From Amulumruptor sp947039275 (GTDB lineage: Bacteria; Bacteroidota; Bacteroidia; Bacteroidales; Muribaculaceae): a stretch of DNA of 64,000 bases. A program made the position numbers and the translations under genes. The stretch's first letter is position 1. Each line of letters opens with the position of its first letter. The DNA is taken from positions 54,407 through 118,406 of the forward strand of contig CAMQYL010000004.1 of NCBI GenBank assembly GCA_947039275.1, written 5' to 3'. Positions 42,076-50,811 of the stretch are shown here, piece after piece. Under the pieces are notes generated by a model that ran no database searches, had not been told where the DNA came from, and worked only from the letters and a program-made list of their open reading frames with translations.

Positions 42076-42387
42076 ATGGTTAGCGCGAGAATACAGAAGT
42101 TGATACCAAAGATACAGGACTTCATGGCTGGTCAGCCTATCAAGCGGGCTTGGCTGTTCGGCTCATGCTCTCGAGGCGAAGACTCTCCGACGAGTGATAT
42201 TGATATTCTGGTAGATTATGATAATTCTAACGGTATTGTTTCCCTTTTTAAGATGGGTGGTATACTGATGGATTTGACTGATTTGGTGGGTCGCAAAGTC
42301 GATTTGGTCGAAAGCAGAGGACTTAAGGATTTTGCACGAGCAAGTGTTGATCGAGATAAAATTTTAATCTATGAGAGACCCTCTTAA
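42076..42387 (+). CDS. mntA: MntA-type nucleotidyltransferase antitoxin
   Basis: 103 residues from ATG 42076. Minimal nucleotidyltransferase (Pol beta superfamily) with the MntA signature GSX10DXD: Gly29-Ser30 and Asp41/Asp43 in SDIDILVDY. In the studied pairs MntA inactivates HepT by adding AMP units to its active-site Tyr. It overlaps hepT by 17 nt. The longer frame from 42022 crosses the promoter, so it is less likely. Confidence 0.85.
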   Translation: MVSARIQKLIPKIQDFMAGQPIKRAWLFGSCSRGEDSPTSDIDILVDYDNSNGIVSLFKMGGILMDLTDLVGRKVDLVESRGLKDFARASVDRDKILIYERPS

Positions 42388-42727
42388 AGACATCGGACGC
42401 ATCGCCCATATGCTTGAAATGGCTCAACTTCTTGAATCGGAGAAAGAAAAGCATTCTTTGACAGAGATAGAATCTGACAAAATTTTGTTTTTCGGACTTT
42501 CGAAGATGGTTGAAATCATAGGAGAGGCTGCGTATAAGATCACGAAGGAATTTAAAGAAGGACACAGTGAATTACCATGGCGTCAGATTGAGGGTATGAG
42601 ACATATTTTAGTGCATGGCTATTATACGATAAGTCCAGAGGTGCTATGGGATGTAATTGAGCATGATATCCCAGCATTGATACCGGCTCTTCTTTCTTAT
42701 TCTGAAGAACTAAGATGTGTTGACTGA
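42371..42727 (+). CDS. hepT: HepT-type toxin (DUF86 / HEPN RNase)
   Basis: 118-residue all-helical HEPN protein with the RX4HXY motif: Arg77, His82, Tyr84 in RHILVHGYY. HepT cleaves RNA or tRNA and is neutralised by MntA-catalysed AMPylation of the motif Tyr. LSKMVEIIGEAAYKIT is the usual core helix of the family. With the overlapping nucleotidyltransferase it makes a complete type VII toxin-antitoxin module. It ends 8 bp before the convergent receptor gene. Confidence 0.87.
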   Translation: MRDPLKDIGRIAHMLEMAQLLESEKEKHSLTEIESDKILFFGLSKMVEIIGEAAYKITKEFKEGHSELPWRQIEGMRHILVHGYYTISPEVLWDVIEHDIPALIPALLSYSEELRCVD

Positions 42728-42735
42728 AAGACACA

Positions 42736-45387
42736 TCAGATGGAGTAGCGTAGGGATGCCATGAGATAGCCGGGGAGCTTTCGATACTGCCTTTGGATTT
42801 CTGACACCGAGGTGACTTGCTGGACGAGCCAGTCGTAGCTGTCCATATGCAGCAGGTTGCGTCCTTCAATGCCGAGGGTGAATTTGCCTAATCTGTAGGT
42901 TATATCTAAGTCTGTGTCAAATAGCGAGATAGAATAGTCGTTATCCGATATATGGTTCCATTTACCACTGAGTGTCATAGTAAACTGCTTGATGGAGAGG
43001 ATGCCAGTCAATGCTACGCCGCAGGATGACGTTGTGGCATGGATGTCAGGGACTGACAATGATTGATGATTTTGCTGCCATGTCCCTGAAATATCGAAAT
43101 TCAAAGGAAATTTATGGAAACGGGATGCTATGTTTATTCCGCTGCCGTATGTTACATCCTTAAATTGCCCGATATTGCCATTGCTGGATATTTTTGTGTC
43201 TGTGAATGACACCTTTGGGGTGAGCTTTATATTGATTGGAGCGGAGCCTATTCCTTTGCTGAGGTATCCTTGCATATTCCAAAGATTGCTGCATCCGCCA
43301 TCGTTATATGAACGGTAGGATATGATGTCCTCGGATTGTGTGTCAATCAGAGCATCTCCTGATCTATGCGAAAATGATACGAAGAGGAAGGCTGTCAGAC
43401 GGTCAAAAAGACTCATGTATCGATAAGAAAATTTTGCATCTACAGCAGTGTAGAGGCATTTCGTCATGTTTGACGGCATTGTGACAGTGTTATAGTTATC
43501 AATCCAATGTCCCTTGCTAAGAAACTCTATTTCCGTGACATTACGAGACATAGCACCCGATAGATTAAGGCGATGTTGTCTGCTTAAAAATAATTCAATC
43601 ATTCCTTTATGCCGGATAGAATATTGTCGGTCGGAATTTACGTTCGGTAAATTGGTATGGGGAGCGAACATTGAAAAGTCAGAGCCTGCTTCAAAACGTA
43701 GAAGTCCTTTGTTTTTCATGAATCCTATGTAAATCCCAGGACTGAGCCATGAAATATGCTCATCACAAATGTCAATAGATGGTCCTTCTGCCGTTAATCG
43801 GCTGTGGGTATAATTCAGGTATGCATTGCTTTTGATATTTATATCCGTCCCGAAAATCGGGTATATCAAACCTGTTGATGCGTTTAATTTGTATCTTTCT
43901 ACAGCCTTGTTCTCCGAATACGTTTTAGCAATATCTGCATATTGATAAGGAAGGTGCATGATTGGGTGATTCGTACTTATGTCGGTCTGTGTTTTGGCGT
44001 TGGAATAATCGACTTGCACTTCTGTGTGCCATAGACCTTTCCCGACAAGGGTGTTAAGACTCATTTCATGAGTTAATCTTACAGGTCGACTCCTCGCATA
44101 TTCCTGAGCCTTGACCTCTGAGGTGATCAGCTGATTGTCATGATAACTGTTGCAATCATATTCACCGTATGTAGCTATTGTCCTTGATCGGAATGAACTG
44201 CAGTGAGATAGATTCCATTTCTGAGTGAGATTGAGCGAATAAAATTGGTTGTCGTTGGAATTGGATGAATTAATGTCATTGTGTAATCCTGTAGAGAAGT
44301 AATTTTCTATGGAATTTTGCTGGCCATGGCTTCTGCTATGGGTGAGTATTGCGCCTATGTTTATCGAATATTTCTCTGAACCACTAAACGAGAAGTTTAT
44401 ATTGCCTAATTGCCCATGCCTGCGATATTCATTGTCAGGAGGTGTGATGAGGTTGATTTCCTCTGCCGACAGGTTTAAAGCTCCACCGCCAGCAGATGTA
44501 AATGATTCCATATCGCCCATAGTATTGATATAATCCATTATAGAGAATAGAGGCTTGCCCGTGTTGTTGGCATTGAATATCGCTCCTAAAGATGTCGTCC
44601 CTTGGATGCCTATTACGGAGTTTTGGGTATCGTACTTGTCATTATATCCAGCAGATGCCGATACGGTACCGCTCCATTTCATCGCAGTATTCGCAGACTG
44701 GAGGTTTATGGCTATGCGTTGATGGTTGCGGAACGCGTCTCCGACATTGCCATCTTCATAATTGCCAATCAAGTCGATTTTTGATGCAAAATCGGCTGGC
44801 AGCGAGTTTATGAACGATTCAGGAGTCGAGAGAATGTCTTTGCCGTCAATGAGCACTTTATCGACGCGTTGTCCTTGGAAACTTACTGCACCGTTGTCAT
44901 CTACATCCATGCCTGGCATCTTACGGATTACATCGCCGATATTCTGCTCGGATCCGTTGCTGAAATACTGTGTCGAATAGGATATCGTGTCGCTTCTTTC
45001 ACTCACTCCGAAATATCTTCCTTTCACTGTGACTTCGGATAGAGACACGGTGTCATCTTCTAATATGAAATCTTGGCATGAAGCTATGTTTGAGAGTGCC
45101 AGCTGTTTGGTCAGCTTTTTGTATCCTAATGATCTGATAGTGATAAATATGCTGTCTTGTCCTTCGGGCAGTTTTGTATCAAATTTGCCATCCGTATCAG
45201 CCGACAGATACATGACAGGCATGTTTATTGTGTCATTTGCCAGAGATATCGAAGCAAATGGCACGGATTCACCATTGCGGTCTTTCACCTGCCCGGCGAG
45301 CCGGATGGTCGGGGCTGACATCATAGGCTGGAATATAAATACCAGCACTATGAGTAGAACGGCGTATCGATAATGGATTTCTCCCAT
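42736..45387 (-). CDS. Outer-membrane beta-barrel receptor with carboxypeptidase-regulatory-like domain
   Basis: 883 residues. The signal peptide ends about residue 25. A CarboxypepD_reg-like domain (about 28-110, LAGQVKDRNGESVPFASISLANDT) is followed by a TonB plug-like domain (about 110-230: LSEVTVKGRYFGVSERSDTISYS, IGDVIRKMPGMDVDDNGAVSFQGQRVDKVLIDGKDI). The remainder is a beta-barrel of the OMP_b-brl_3 type. It imports or exports an unknown ligand. It lies 3 bp after the GLPGLI gene in the same operon, and a secreted-peptide gene lies upstream. The adjacent divergent kinase/regulator pair may control it. Confidence 0.85.
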   Translation of the reverse strand: MGEIHYRYAVLLIVLVFIFQPMMSAPTIRLAGQVKDRNGESVPFASISLANDTINMPVMYLSADTDGKFDTKLPEGQDSIFITIRSLGYKKLTKQLALSNIASCQDFILEDDTVSLSEVTVKGRYFGVSERSDTISYSTQYFSNGSEQNIGDVIRKMPGMDVDDNGAVSFQGQRVDKVLIDGKDILSTPESFINSLPADFASKIDLIGNYEDGNVGDAFRNHQRIAINLQSANTAMKWSGTVSASAGYNDKYDTQNSVIGIQGTTSLGAIFNANNTGKPLFSIMDYINTMGDMESFTSAGGGALNLSAEEINLITPPDNEYRRHGQLGNINFSFSGSEKYSINIGAILTHSRSHGQQNSIENYFSTGLHNDINSSNSNDNQFYSLNLTQKWNLSHCSSFRSRTIATYGEYDCNSYHDNQLITSEVKAQEYARSRPVRLTHEMSLNTLVGKGLWHTEVQVDYSNAKTQTDISTNHPIMHLPYQYADIAKTYSENKAVERYKLNASTGLIYPIFGTDINIKSNAYLNYTHSRLTAEGPSIDICDEHISWLSPGIYIGFMKNKGLLRFEAGSDFSMFAPHTNLPNVNSDRQYSIRHKGMIELFLSRQHRLNLSGAMSRNVTEIEFLSKGHWIDNYNTVTMPSNMTKCLYTAVDAKFSYRYMSLFDRLTAFLFVSFSHRSGDALIDTQSEDIISYRSYNDGGCSNLWNMQGYLSKGIGSAPINIKLTPKVSFTDTKISSNGNIGQFKDVTYGSGINIASRFHKFPLNFDISGTWQQNHQSLSVPDIHATTSSCGVALTGILSIKQFTMTLSGKWNHISDNDYSISLFDTDLDITYRLGKFTLGIEGRNLLHMDSYDWLVQQVTSVSEIQRQYRKLPGYLMASLRYSI

Positions 45388-45390
45388 TCT

Positions 45391-46095
45391 CTACATTTTT
45401 ATGACATGGACACCGCCGTCTGTATTGCCACCAATTTCTTTAATCTTGTTGACACGTATGCGGTCAAATTCTTCGGGACTTACCTGTTGCCCTTTCTGGG
45501 ATTGCTGAATGATGGTTTGTGCTTTTGGAAGTACTTCAAATTCGCGTAAAGTGTATTTGTCGCTTGGAGTGGTCAATTCCATTATCAGACCAGGCAGACC
45601 TCCGTATCCAGCCGGTCCCATCTGGCATGGTATGGCATCACAGAACCATGCAGTGACACCGCTCTCTGATTTTGAATCTGCATGCATGCAGCGTTTGCCG
45701 TTTATGATGCGCACCTGTGAGGGGTCTATCGACCATTGTGGATGTATGTACTCTTGACGGACGATATAGCTCCTATCAAGTATCGCTCTCTGCACACTCA
45801 TTTCTTTGGTCGCAAAGTCGATAAATACGGAGTTGTCGCTGTTGACATTAAGTTTGTCATTATGGATCGATTCTTCATTGAATCCATATTTTGTCCCATT
45901 GAATACCATTTGGAATGTGCTTTTGCTATTTTGGAGCTGGTTTATTGCCAATTGACGTATTCTCGGGTCTTGGATAGAATTAACAGACTCAGGGATTACT
46001 AAGGTTTTCTCATAAGATGCCCTGATTTCAGTAGTTCTGGCATTAGTGCATTGTGCCATAAACATTGCGAAAATAATTAAAAATGAGTACTTCAT
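45391..46095 (-). CDS. GLPGLI family protein
   Basis: 234 residues with a signal peptide (MKYSFLIIFAMFMAQCTNA). The family signature is present: GPAGYGGLPGLIMELTT, preceded by KRCMHADSKSESGVTAWFCDAIPCQMGP (two Cys). GLPGLI proteins (TIGR01200) occur next to TonB-dependent outer-membrane proteins and are periplasmic or surface-exposed; their function is unknown. It precedes the receptor gene by 3 bp. A strong hairpin at 46105-46142 separates it from the small-peptide gene. Confidence 0.85.
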   Translation of the reverse strand: MKYSFLIIFAMFMAQCTNARTTEIRASYEKTLVIPESVNSIQDPRIRQLAINQLQNSKSTFQMVFNGTKYGFNEESIHNDKLNVNSDNSVFIDFATKEMSVQRAILDRSYIVRQEYIHPQWSIDPSQVRIINGKRCMHADSKSESGVTAWFCDAIPCQMGPAGYGGLPGLIMELTTPSDKYTLREFEVLPKAQTIIQQSQKGQQVSPEEFDRIRVNKIKEIGGNTDGGVHVIKM

Positions 46096-46104
46096 AAGAG
46101 ATAA

Positions 46105-46142
46105 ATGACCATGCTATAAGCACATGACTATAGCATGGTCAT
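46105..46142 (-). terminator. 14-bp hairpin between peptide gene and GLPGLI gene
   Basis: A perfect 14-bp stem (46105-46118 with 46129-46142) and 10-nt loop. On the minus strand only TTTATCTCTT follows, so it is probably a partial terminator or processing site that lets the peptide message exceed the receptor message. Confidence 0.6.
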
Positions 46143-46150
46143 GAGTTGGT

Positions 46151-46330
46151 TTAAAGAATGATGATGATGATTTCTGTCGGAGTCTCAACTATAATCACGA
46201 CGTTCTGACGTGCTGCGGTGTCAGTTGAGAAAGCGACTGGATCAGATGCTGGTAACTGACCAGCATTGATGAGTGGGGTGGAGACCATAGCTGCCACTGC
46301 CAATGTGATAGAGCATAGAAATTTTTTCAT
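46151..46330 (-). CDS. Small secreted peptide of unknown function
   Basis: 59 residues, ATG at 46330 and TAA at 46151. It has a clear signal peptide (MKKFLCSITLAVAAMVSTPLINA) with predicted cleavage after residue 23. The mature peptide is about 36 residues: a polar Asp/Thr part and a hydrophobic end VVIIVETPTEIIIIIL. No Cys in the mature part. A -7 box and a 5' hairpin lie upstream. It is the first gene of a likely operon with the GLPGLI and receptor genes, divergent from the kinase. A role as secreted signal, substrate or toxin is inference. Confidence 0.6.
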   Translation of the reverse strand: MKKFLCSITLAVAAMVSTPLINAGQLPASDPVAFSTDTAARQNVVIIVETPTEIIIIIL

Positions 46331-46363
46331 TGATATAAGTGTTAAAAGTGTGATATTGTTTTT

Positions 46364-46390
46364 TCGGAGTCATATCCGGATTGACTCCGA
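46364..46390 (-). promoter_or_regulatory. 5' leader hairpin of the small-peptide gene
   Basis: A perfect 9-bp stem (46364-46372 with 46382-46390), itself enclosing the palindrome ATCCGGAT, lies in the predicted leader, between the -7 box at 46417 and the ATG at 46330. Confidence 0.45.
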
Positions 46391-46416
46391 GAAGCTGATC
46401 ATTAATGATGTCGATG

Positions 46417-46424
46417 CAAAGTTA
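46417..46424 (-). promoter_or_regulatory. -7 promoter element of the small-peptide gene
   Basis: On the minus strand it reads TAACTTTG, a perfect TAnnTTTG; transcription would begin about 80 nt before the ATG. Confidence 0.5.
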
Positions 46425-46542
46425 TGCAGTCTCAATACCGTGGGCTTATAAATATCATTATGGTAATATTCGGAAATATTACTAAAATATTACAGAGGGG
46501 GATTTGGGCTCTGATGATAAATTGTAAGAGAGAATTAATGGT

Positions 46543-46550
46543 TATATTTG
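46543..46550 (+). promoter_or_regulatory. -7 promoter element of the sensor kinase; leaderless
   Basis: TATATTTG ends only four bases before the ATG, so the message is leaderless or nearly so. ATTG (46521-46524) is an 18-nt spaced -33 candidate. Confidence 0.55.
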
Positions 46551-46554
46551 TGAT

Positions 46555-47994
46555 ATGAAAAAGAGGATAAAAATTCTTTGCATTTTTTCAATTATTGCAA
46601 TATTGACATATTGCACGATGCAGGTTTATTGGCTTTATTCGCGTTATGCATATGAAATCGGTGTTCATGAGGACGAGTTGAGCGCAACGGTTCAGAATGT
46701 CCTTGATGAGTACAGGGAATTACGACAGGATACTCGGGATACCACATTGCACCTGCTTACGAGCATGCGGAGAACTGTAGAGGATTCTTTGCCTATGCCG
46801 ATATGGTTTTGCGAAATATATGTGGTTGATGCAAAGGTCTTCCATGATAGAGATTCATTTATTCTTGCCGATATTGCCCGTCTATATACTGATTATCAGC
46901 CAGACGGCATAAGCAGATATGAGTATAGATTTAGTACGGCACCGTCTGATCGTATTGCTTATGATGGCATACGTAAAACGATGTTGAACTTAGAATCCCC
47001 GTTTAAGACAAACGAATTTGTCACCATGTTGCACGAGGCAGGCATAAAGGATTGCAAAGTGAGAATTCATGATACCGAACAACCCCAGTGGGTAATGTCA
47101 GAAGTCATGGATAAATCCATAATATCCCCATATATAGAGATTACATATCCATTGGATCCATTGCGCTGTGAGGTGGCTGTGATGTATATCCCTGTGCCAA
47201 TGCCTCCTGTGTTGCATAAGATGTCAGAAATTATCTTGATGTCTGTCATTATGTCTGTTTTGCTGTTAGGATGCTTGGTGGCACAGATATTGATGATACG
47301 GCATCAGTATCTGGTAGAGGATATGAGGCAGAGATTCACATCAGCCATGACGCATGAACTTAAGCGCCCCTTGTACACTTTGAAGATGTGCATGTCATAC
47401 CTGGAGAATCCGCGATTAAAGGATGATAAGAAATCTATGGATGCCCTTATAGGCAAATCAAAGGAAGAAATTGACGGACTCTCTTCATATTTCTCCAAGC
47501 TCAGAGATGTCTCATCCAGTGAAAGAAGGCAGATGCCTCTGAATCTGGTAGAATTTAACGCTTTTGATTTTCTGTCAGAGGTTATTGGTAAGTTCTCAAA
47601 GACGGCAACAAAGGATGTAAGTGTCAACATCGACTGTGACAGCTCAGTCATGCTTTATGCTGATAAAGCATATATGTCAGACATTGTAAAGAATTTGATG
47701 GAGAACTCTATCAAATATTCTGACGAACAAGTGGAGATTGACATATCGTGCATGGAGTTGCAGCGTCATATCCGTCTGGTGATAGCAGACAACGGCTGGG
47801 GCATCAGTAAGAAAGATAGAAAAGCTGTATTTAACGAGTATTATCGTGGAACGAATGTGTCTGATCAGCCTGGATTAGGGCTGGGATTAGCTTATGTCCG
47901 TCAGATAGTCATCGCACATGGCGGCAAAATTGTTATTAATGATAATGATAAAGAGGGTACGACATTTATAATAGACCTTCCTGTCAAAGGTTGA
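46555..47994 (+). CDS. Sensor histidine kinase (two-membrane-segment type)
   Basis: 479 residues. Membrane segments at about 6-26 and 223-245 enclose a periplasmic sensor domain of about 195 residues with no recognised family. The HisKA helix has MTHELKRPL with the phosphoacceptor His267. The ATPase domain has LMENSIKYS (N-box), VIADNGWGISKKDR (G1), and GLGLGLAYVRQIVIAHGG (G2). It pairs with the overlapping response regulator. It is divergent from the peptide/GLPGLI/receptor operon, which is the probable target or signal source. Confidence 0.9.
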   Translation: MKKRIKILCIFSIIAILTYCTMQVYWLYSRYAYEIGVHEDELSATVQNVLDEYRELRQDTRDTTLHLLTSMRRTVEDSLPMPIWFCEIYVVDAKVFHDRDSFILADIARLYTDYQPDGISRYEYRFSTAPSDRIAYDGIRKTMLNLESPFKTNEFVTMLHEAGIKDCKVRIHDTEQPQWVMSEVMDKSIISPYIEITYPLDPLRCEVAVMYIPVPMPPVLHKMSEIILMSVIMSVLLLGCLVAQILMIRHQYLVEDMRQRFTSAMTHELKRPLYTLKMCMSYLENPRLKDDKKSMDALIGKSKEEIDGLSSYFSKLRDVSSSERRQMPLNLVEFNAFDFLSEVIGKFSKTATKDVSVNIDCDSSVMLYADKAYMSDIVKNLMENSIKYSDEQVEIDISCMELQRHIRLVIADNGWGISKKDRKAVFNEYYRGTNVSDQPGLGLGLAYVRQIVIAHGGKIVINDNDKEGTTFIIDLPVKG

Positions 47995-48002
47995 GAAATA
48001 TT

Positions 48003-48686
48003 ATGATTAAGATTTTGCTGGTTGATGATGATGTCGCAAATTCAATGTTTCTGAAACAGTATTTGGAGACAGAGGGATTTGAGGTGGCTTATGCTAAAGA
48101 CGGTAATGCGGGATATGGATTGTACAGGTCTATGCAACCTCAGCTCATACTTCTTGATGTAAACATGCCGGGAATGAACGGTTTTGAGCTGGCACAGCTT
48201 ATACGTGAAACGGATAGTGATGTGTTGATATTCTTTTTGACAGACAGGACAGGTAAAGAGGATCGCCTGAAAGGGTTTATCATTAAGGGTAATGACTATA
48301 TACCTAAGCCGTTTTATCCCGAAGAACTTGTGGCTAAGATAAAAGAAAGGCTATCCGATCGTCAGATAATGGAGGAGACGGTTGCTATGATAGGTGACAC
48401 TCGTTATGACAGTAATCTGTCATCACTGACGTTTGAGGAAGTGTCTGTCACAATTTCCGAACGGCAGAATGAGATATTGAAAATTCTGGTCGGTCAGATT
48501 GGAAGGATGGTCGCGCGAGATTATATATTGGAGACAGTATGGGGTGATGTAAGTTACCGTAATTCGTTGGCTCTAAACGTGCAGATTAATTATCTCAGGA
48601 AGATATTGTCACCAGACAGCTCTGTCGTGATTGATACACTGCATAAGCGAGGGTATGTGTTAAGGATAAAAGCCAACCCGGGCTGA
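48003..48686 (+). CDS. OmpR/PhoB-type response regulator
   Basis: 227 residues from ATG 48003 (MIKILLVDDD); a TTG start at 47991, within the kinase stop, is also possible but less likely. Receiver domain with Asp8-Asp10 cluster, phosphoacceptor Asp52 (LLDVNMPGMNG) and Lys in YIPKPF. Winged-helix domain (about 135-225) with ISERQNEILKILVGQIGRMVARDYILETVWG, NVQINYLRKIL and TLHKRGYVL. It follows the kinase closely, forming a two-component system. Confidence 0.9.
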   Translation: MIKILLVDDDVANSMFLKQYLETEGFEVAYAKDGNAGYGLYRSMQPQLILLDVNMPGMNGFELAQLIRETDSDVLIFFLTDRTGKEDRLKGFIIKGNDYIPKPFYPEELVAKIKERLSDRQIMEETVAMIGDTRYDSNLSSLTFEEVSVTISERQNEILKILVGQIGRMVARDYILETVWGDVSYRNSLALNVQINYLRKILSPDSSVVIDTLHKRGYVLRIKANPG

Positions 48687-48757
48687 GGATGGTGGCAGTC
48701 CGGGTTGGCGGGGGTTGAAAAAGCTGATTGTTTATCTGTCTGTGTTTCCTGGTGGGG

Positions 48758-50548
48758 TCAGAGGAGGAAGAGGGCTTTGGGGGCGCGTGCCTGGAGGGGC
48801 TTCTGACCCAGGAGGCTGATGCCCTTGGCGAGGAGGAAGGGGTTGGGTTCGATTTTGCCGAGCATCTGATCCATCTGTGGGGCGAGTCCTGTCTTGGTCA
48901 TGCCCATTACCATATCCATGAAGCTTGATTCGGACTTGGGATAGAGGGCTACGTCGTAGTCATCGCCCAGTTTGGAGTTGGTGGCTACCCATGCGATGGC
49001 ATCGTCAAGGGTGCCGAGCTGGTCGACCAGTCCGAGCTGGAGGGCTTTCTGTCCGTCCCATACGCGGCCCTCGGCTATGGCGCGGACTTTGGACTCGGGC
49101 ATGTGACGTCCGCGGGCTACGCGGCTGATGAATCGGTCATATCCGCGGTTGATCTCTACCTGCATGGCTGCCATCTGCTGGTCGGTGATGGGGGCGAGGG
49201 GGATGCGGAAATCAGAGAGGGGGTTGGTGGATACGAACTGCGGATTTACACCTAACTTATCGAGAAGTCCCTTGCCGTTGGGTAGCATGCCGAAGATGCC
49301 GATGCTGCCGGTGATGGTGAGCGGACAGGCGAAGATGCGGTCGGCTTCACATGAAATCCAGTAGCCTCCCGAGGCTGCGTAGTCGCCCATCGATACGGCA
49401 AGTTTTTTGCCCTTTGACTGGAAGTAGGAGAGTGCTTCGGCGATTTCGGCTGAGCCGAATACTGAGCCTCCGGGCGAATTGACGCGGAGCACCATGCCTT
49501 TTACACCCTCGTCGTCGGCGAGCTTGGTGATGACGGGGACGAGTTTCTCGCAGTTGATTTCGGCATTCGCTGACTCTGCGATTTCGCCTACGGCATAGAG
49601 CACGGCTATCTGCTTCTTTGAGTCATATTGGGTGCCCCATTTAGAGTGCTTGTCCATGTCGGCAGCGGAGATGTAGTTGAGGTCTTTCTCCTTGACATCT
49701 ACCAGTCGGCTGAGGATCCCTTCCATCTGACGGCGCACCACGCAGCGATCCACCAGCTTCCAGCCTACGATTTGCTCGGCGGTAGATAGCTGGGTGATGT
49801 GCGAAGCCATGATGCTGTCTATGTCGGAAGCCTTGATTTTACGCGCGGTGGCGATGTCGGCTTTGATGACTGACCACATGTTGGTGCCGAGGGTGTCGAG
49901 CTGGGCACGTGCGGGTGCCGACATCTCGGTCTGGGTGAACGGTTCTACTGCTGATTTGAATGTGCCGACCTTGGCAATCTGAAATTCGATGCCTAATTTG
50001 TCAAGCAGCCCTTTGAAATAAATGGCACTTGCCGACATGCCATGGAGGTCAAGATAGCCCATGGGATTAAGAAACAGGCTGTCAGCCACAGATGCTACAT
50101 AATAGTCACCCTGATAGAGGAAGTCACCATAGGCATATACCTTCTTGCCGCTCTTCTTGAAGTCGATGATGGAGTTGCGCAGAGCCTTAAGAGTGGCTGG
50201 CGATGCGTTCGCACCCTTGCAGTCAAGGTAGAGCGCACTGATTTTCTCGTTGGTCTTGGCGGCATCGATAGCCTTGGTGAGTGTCACGAGGCTCTGGGGT
50301 TCTTCGAAGCCTTTGCCCTGCATCAGGGCGATGAAGTCAATGTCAAATGAGGTTTCGCGTTCGTTGATGGTGCCCGAAAGGTCGATTTTGAGGATCGACT
50401 TTTTTTCAAGGGAGGCGGTGGCTTCCTTGTCACCGCCGAAACTTGCCACGGCTGCGGCAACCACGCCTATCAATATGAGGGCGAAAAGTGCCATTGCAAT
50501 CCATGTTCCGACCATGGATGAAAGTACATTTGAAAAGAATTTTTTCAT
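48758..50548 (-). CDS. sppA: Signal peptide peptidase SppA, 67K type
   Basis: 596 residues from ATG 50548, which starts the membrane anchor (VLSSMVGTWIAMALFALILIGVVAAAVASF). The longer frame back to 50749 only translates the REP element. Two tandem S49 domains: the first (about 90-290) has LYLDCKGANASPATLKALRNSIIDFKKSGKKVYAYGDFLYQGDYYVAS, with the Lys general base region; the second (about 310-520) has MVLRVNSPGGSVFGSAEI and the catalytic Ser in MGDYAASGGYW. It digests leftover signal peptides at the inner membrane. It is of normal length and monocistronic. Confidence 0.9.
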   Translation of the reverse strand: MKKFFSNVLSSMVGTWIAMALFALILIGVVAAAVASFGGDKEATASLEKKSILKIDLSGTINERETSFDIDFIALMQGKGFEEPQSLVTLTKAIDAAKTNEKISALYLDCKGANASPATLKALRNSIIDFKKSGKKVYAYGDFLYQGDYYVASVADSLFLNPMGYLDLHGMSASAIYFKGLLDKLGIEFQIAKVGTFKSAVEPFTQTEMSAPARAQLDTLGTNMWSVIKADIATARKIKASDIDSIMASHITQLSTAEQIVGWKLVDRCVVRRQMEGILSRLVDVKEKDLNYISAADMDKHSKWGTQYDSKKQIAVLYAVGEIAESANAEINCEKLVPVITKLADDEGVKGMVLRVNSPGGSVFGSAEIAEALSYFQSKGKKLAVSMGDYAASGGYWISCEADRIFACPLTITGSIGIFGMLPNGKGLLDKLGVNPQFVSTNPLSDFRIPLAPITDQQMAAMQVEINRGYDRFISRVARGRHMPESKVRAIAEGRVWDGQKALQLGLVDQLGTLDDAIAWVATNSKLGDDYDVALYPKSESSFMDMVMGMTKTGLAPQMDQMLGKIEPNPFLLAKGISLLGQKPLQARAPKALFLL

Positions 50549-50583
50549 AACATTTGCTGTTTGTTGATTGGATTTTCTGTCAG

Positions 50584-50616
50584 CAAAATTATGTCGTGGA
50601 GATGTAGCAGCGGAAA
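50584..50616 (-). promoter_or_regulatory. Promoter of sppA
   Basis: On the minus strand TTTC (50613-50616), a 21-nt spacer and TAATTTTG (50584-50591) give a good match with one -33 mismatch; the ATG is about 36 nt downstream. Confidence 0.6.
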
Positions 50617-50670
50617 CTTTGCGACATACCCCATGATTTATGCGACAAAACAGTATGATTATGGAAACGT

Positions 50671-50757
50671 TGTAGGGACATGCCGTGGCATGTCCGCTTT
50701 TGAAATGGCTCCGTAGACGTTTTGTTAGCATGCGGACATGCCACGGCATGTCCCTAC
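50671..50757. repeat. REP-like palindrome pair (core ATGCCGTGGCAT)
   Basis: Arms at 50673-50695 and 50734-50756 surround a spacer unlike those of the other copies. It lies between two co-directional genes. Confidence 0.8.
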
Positions 50758-50811
50758 GGACATAGACCTTAAATTTGGATGCAAATGGCTGTCTCGGTCA
50801 GGTGGATTCGT

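Noticed and set aside
46364..46390. Hairpin read as a terminator upstream of the kinase
   Set aside because: There is no T-run downstream on either strand; it is better explained as a leader hairpin of the peptide gene.
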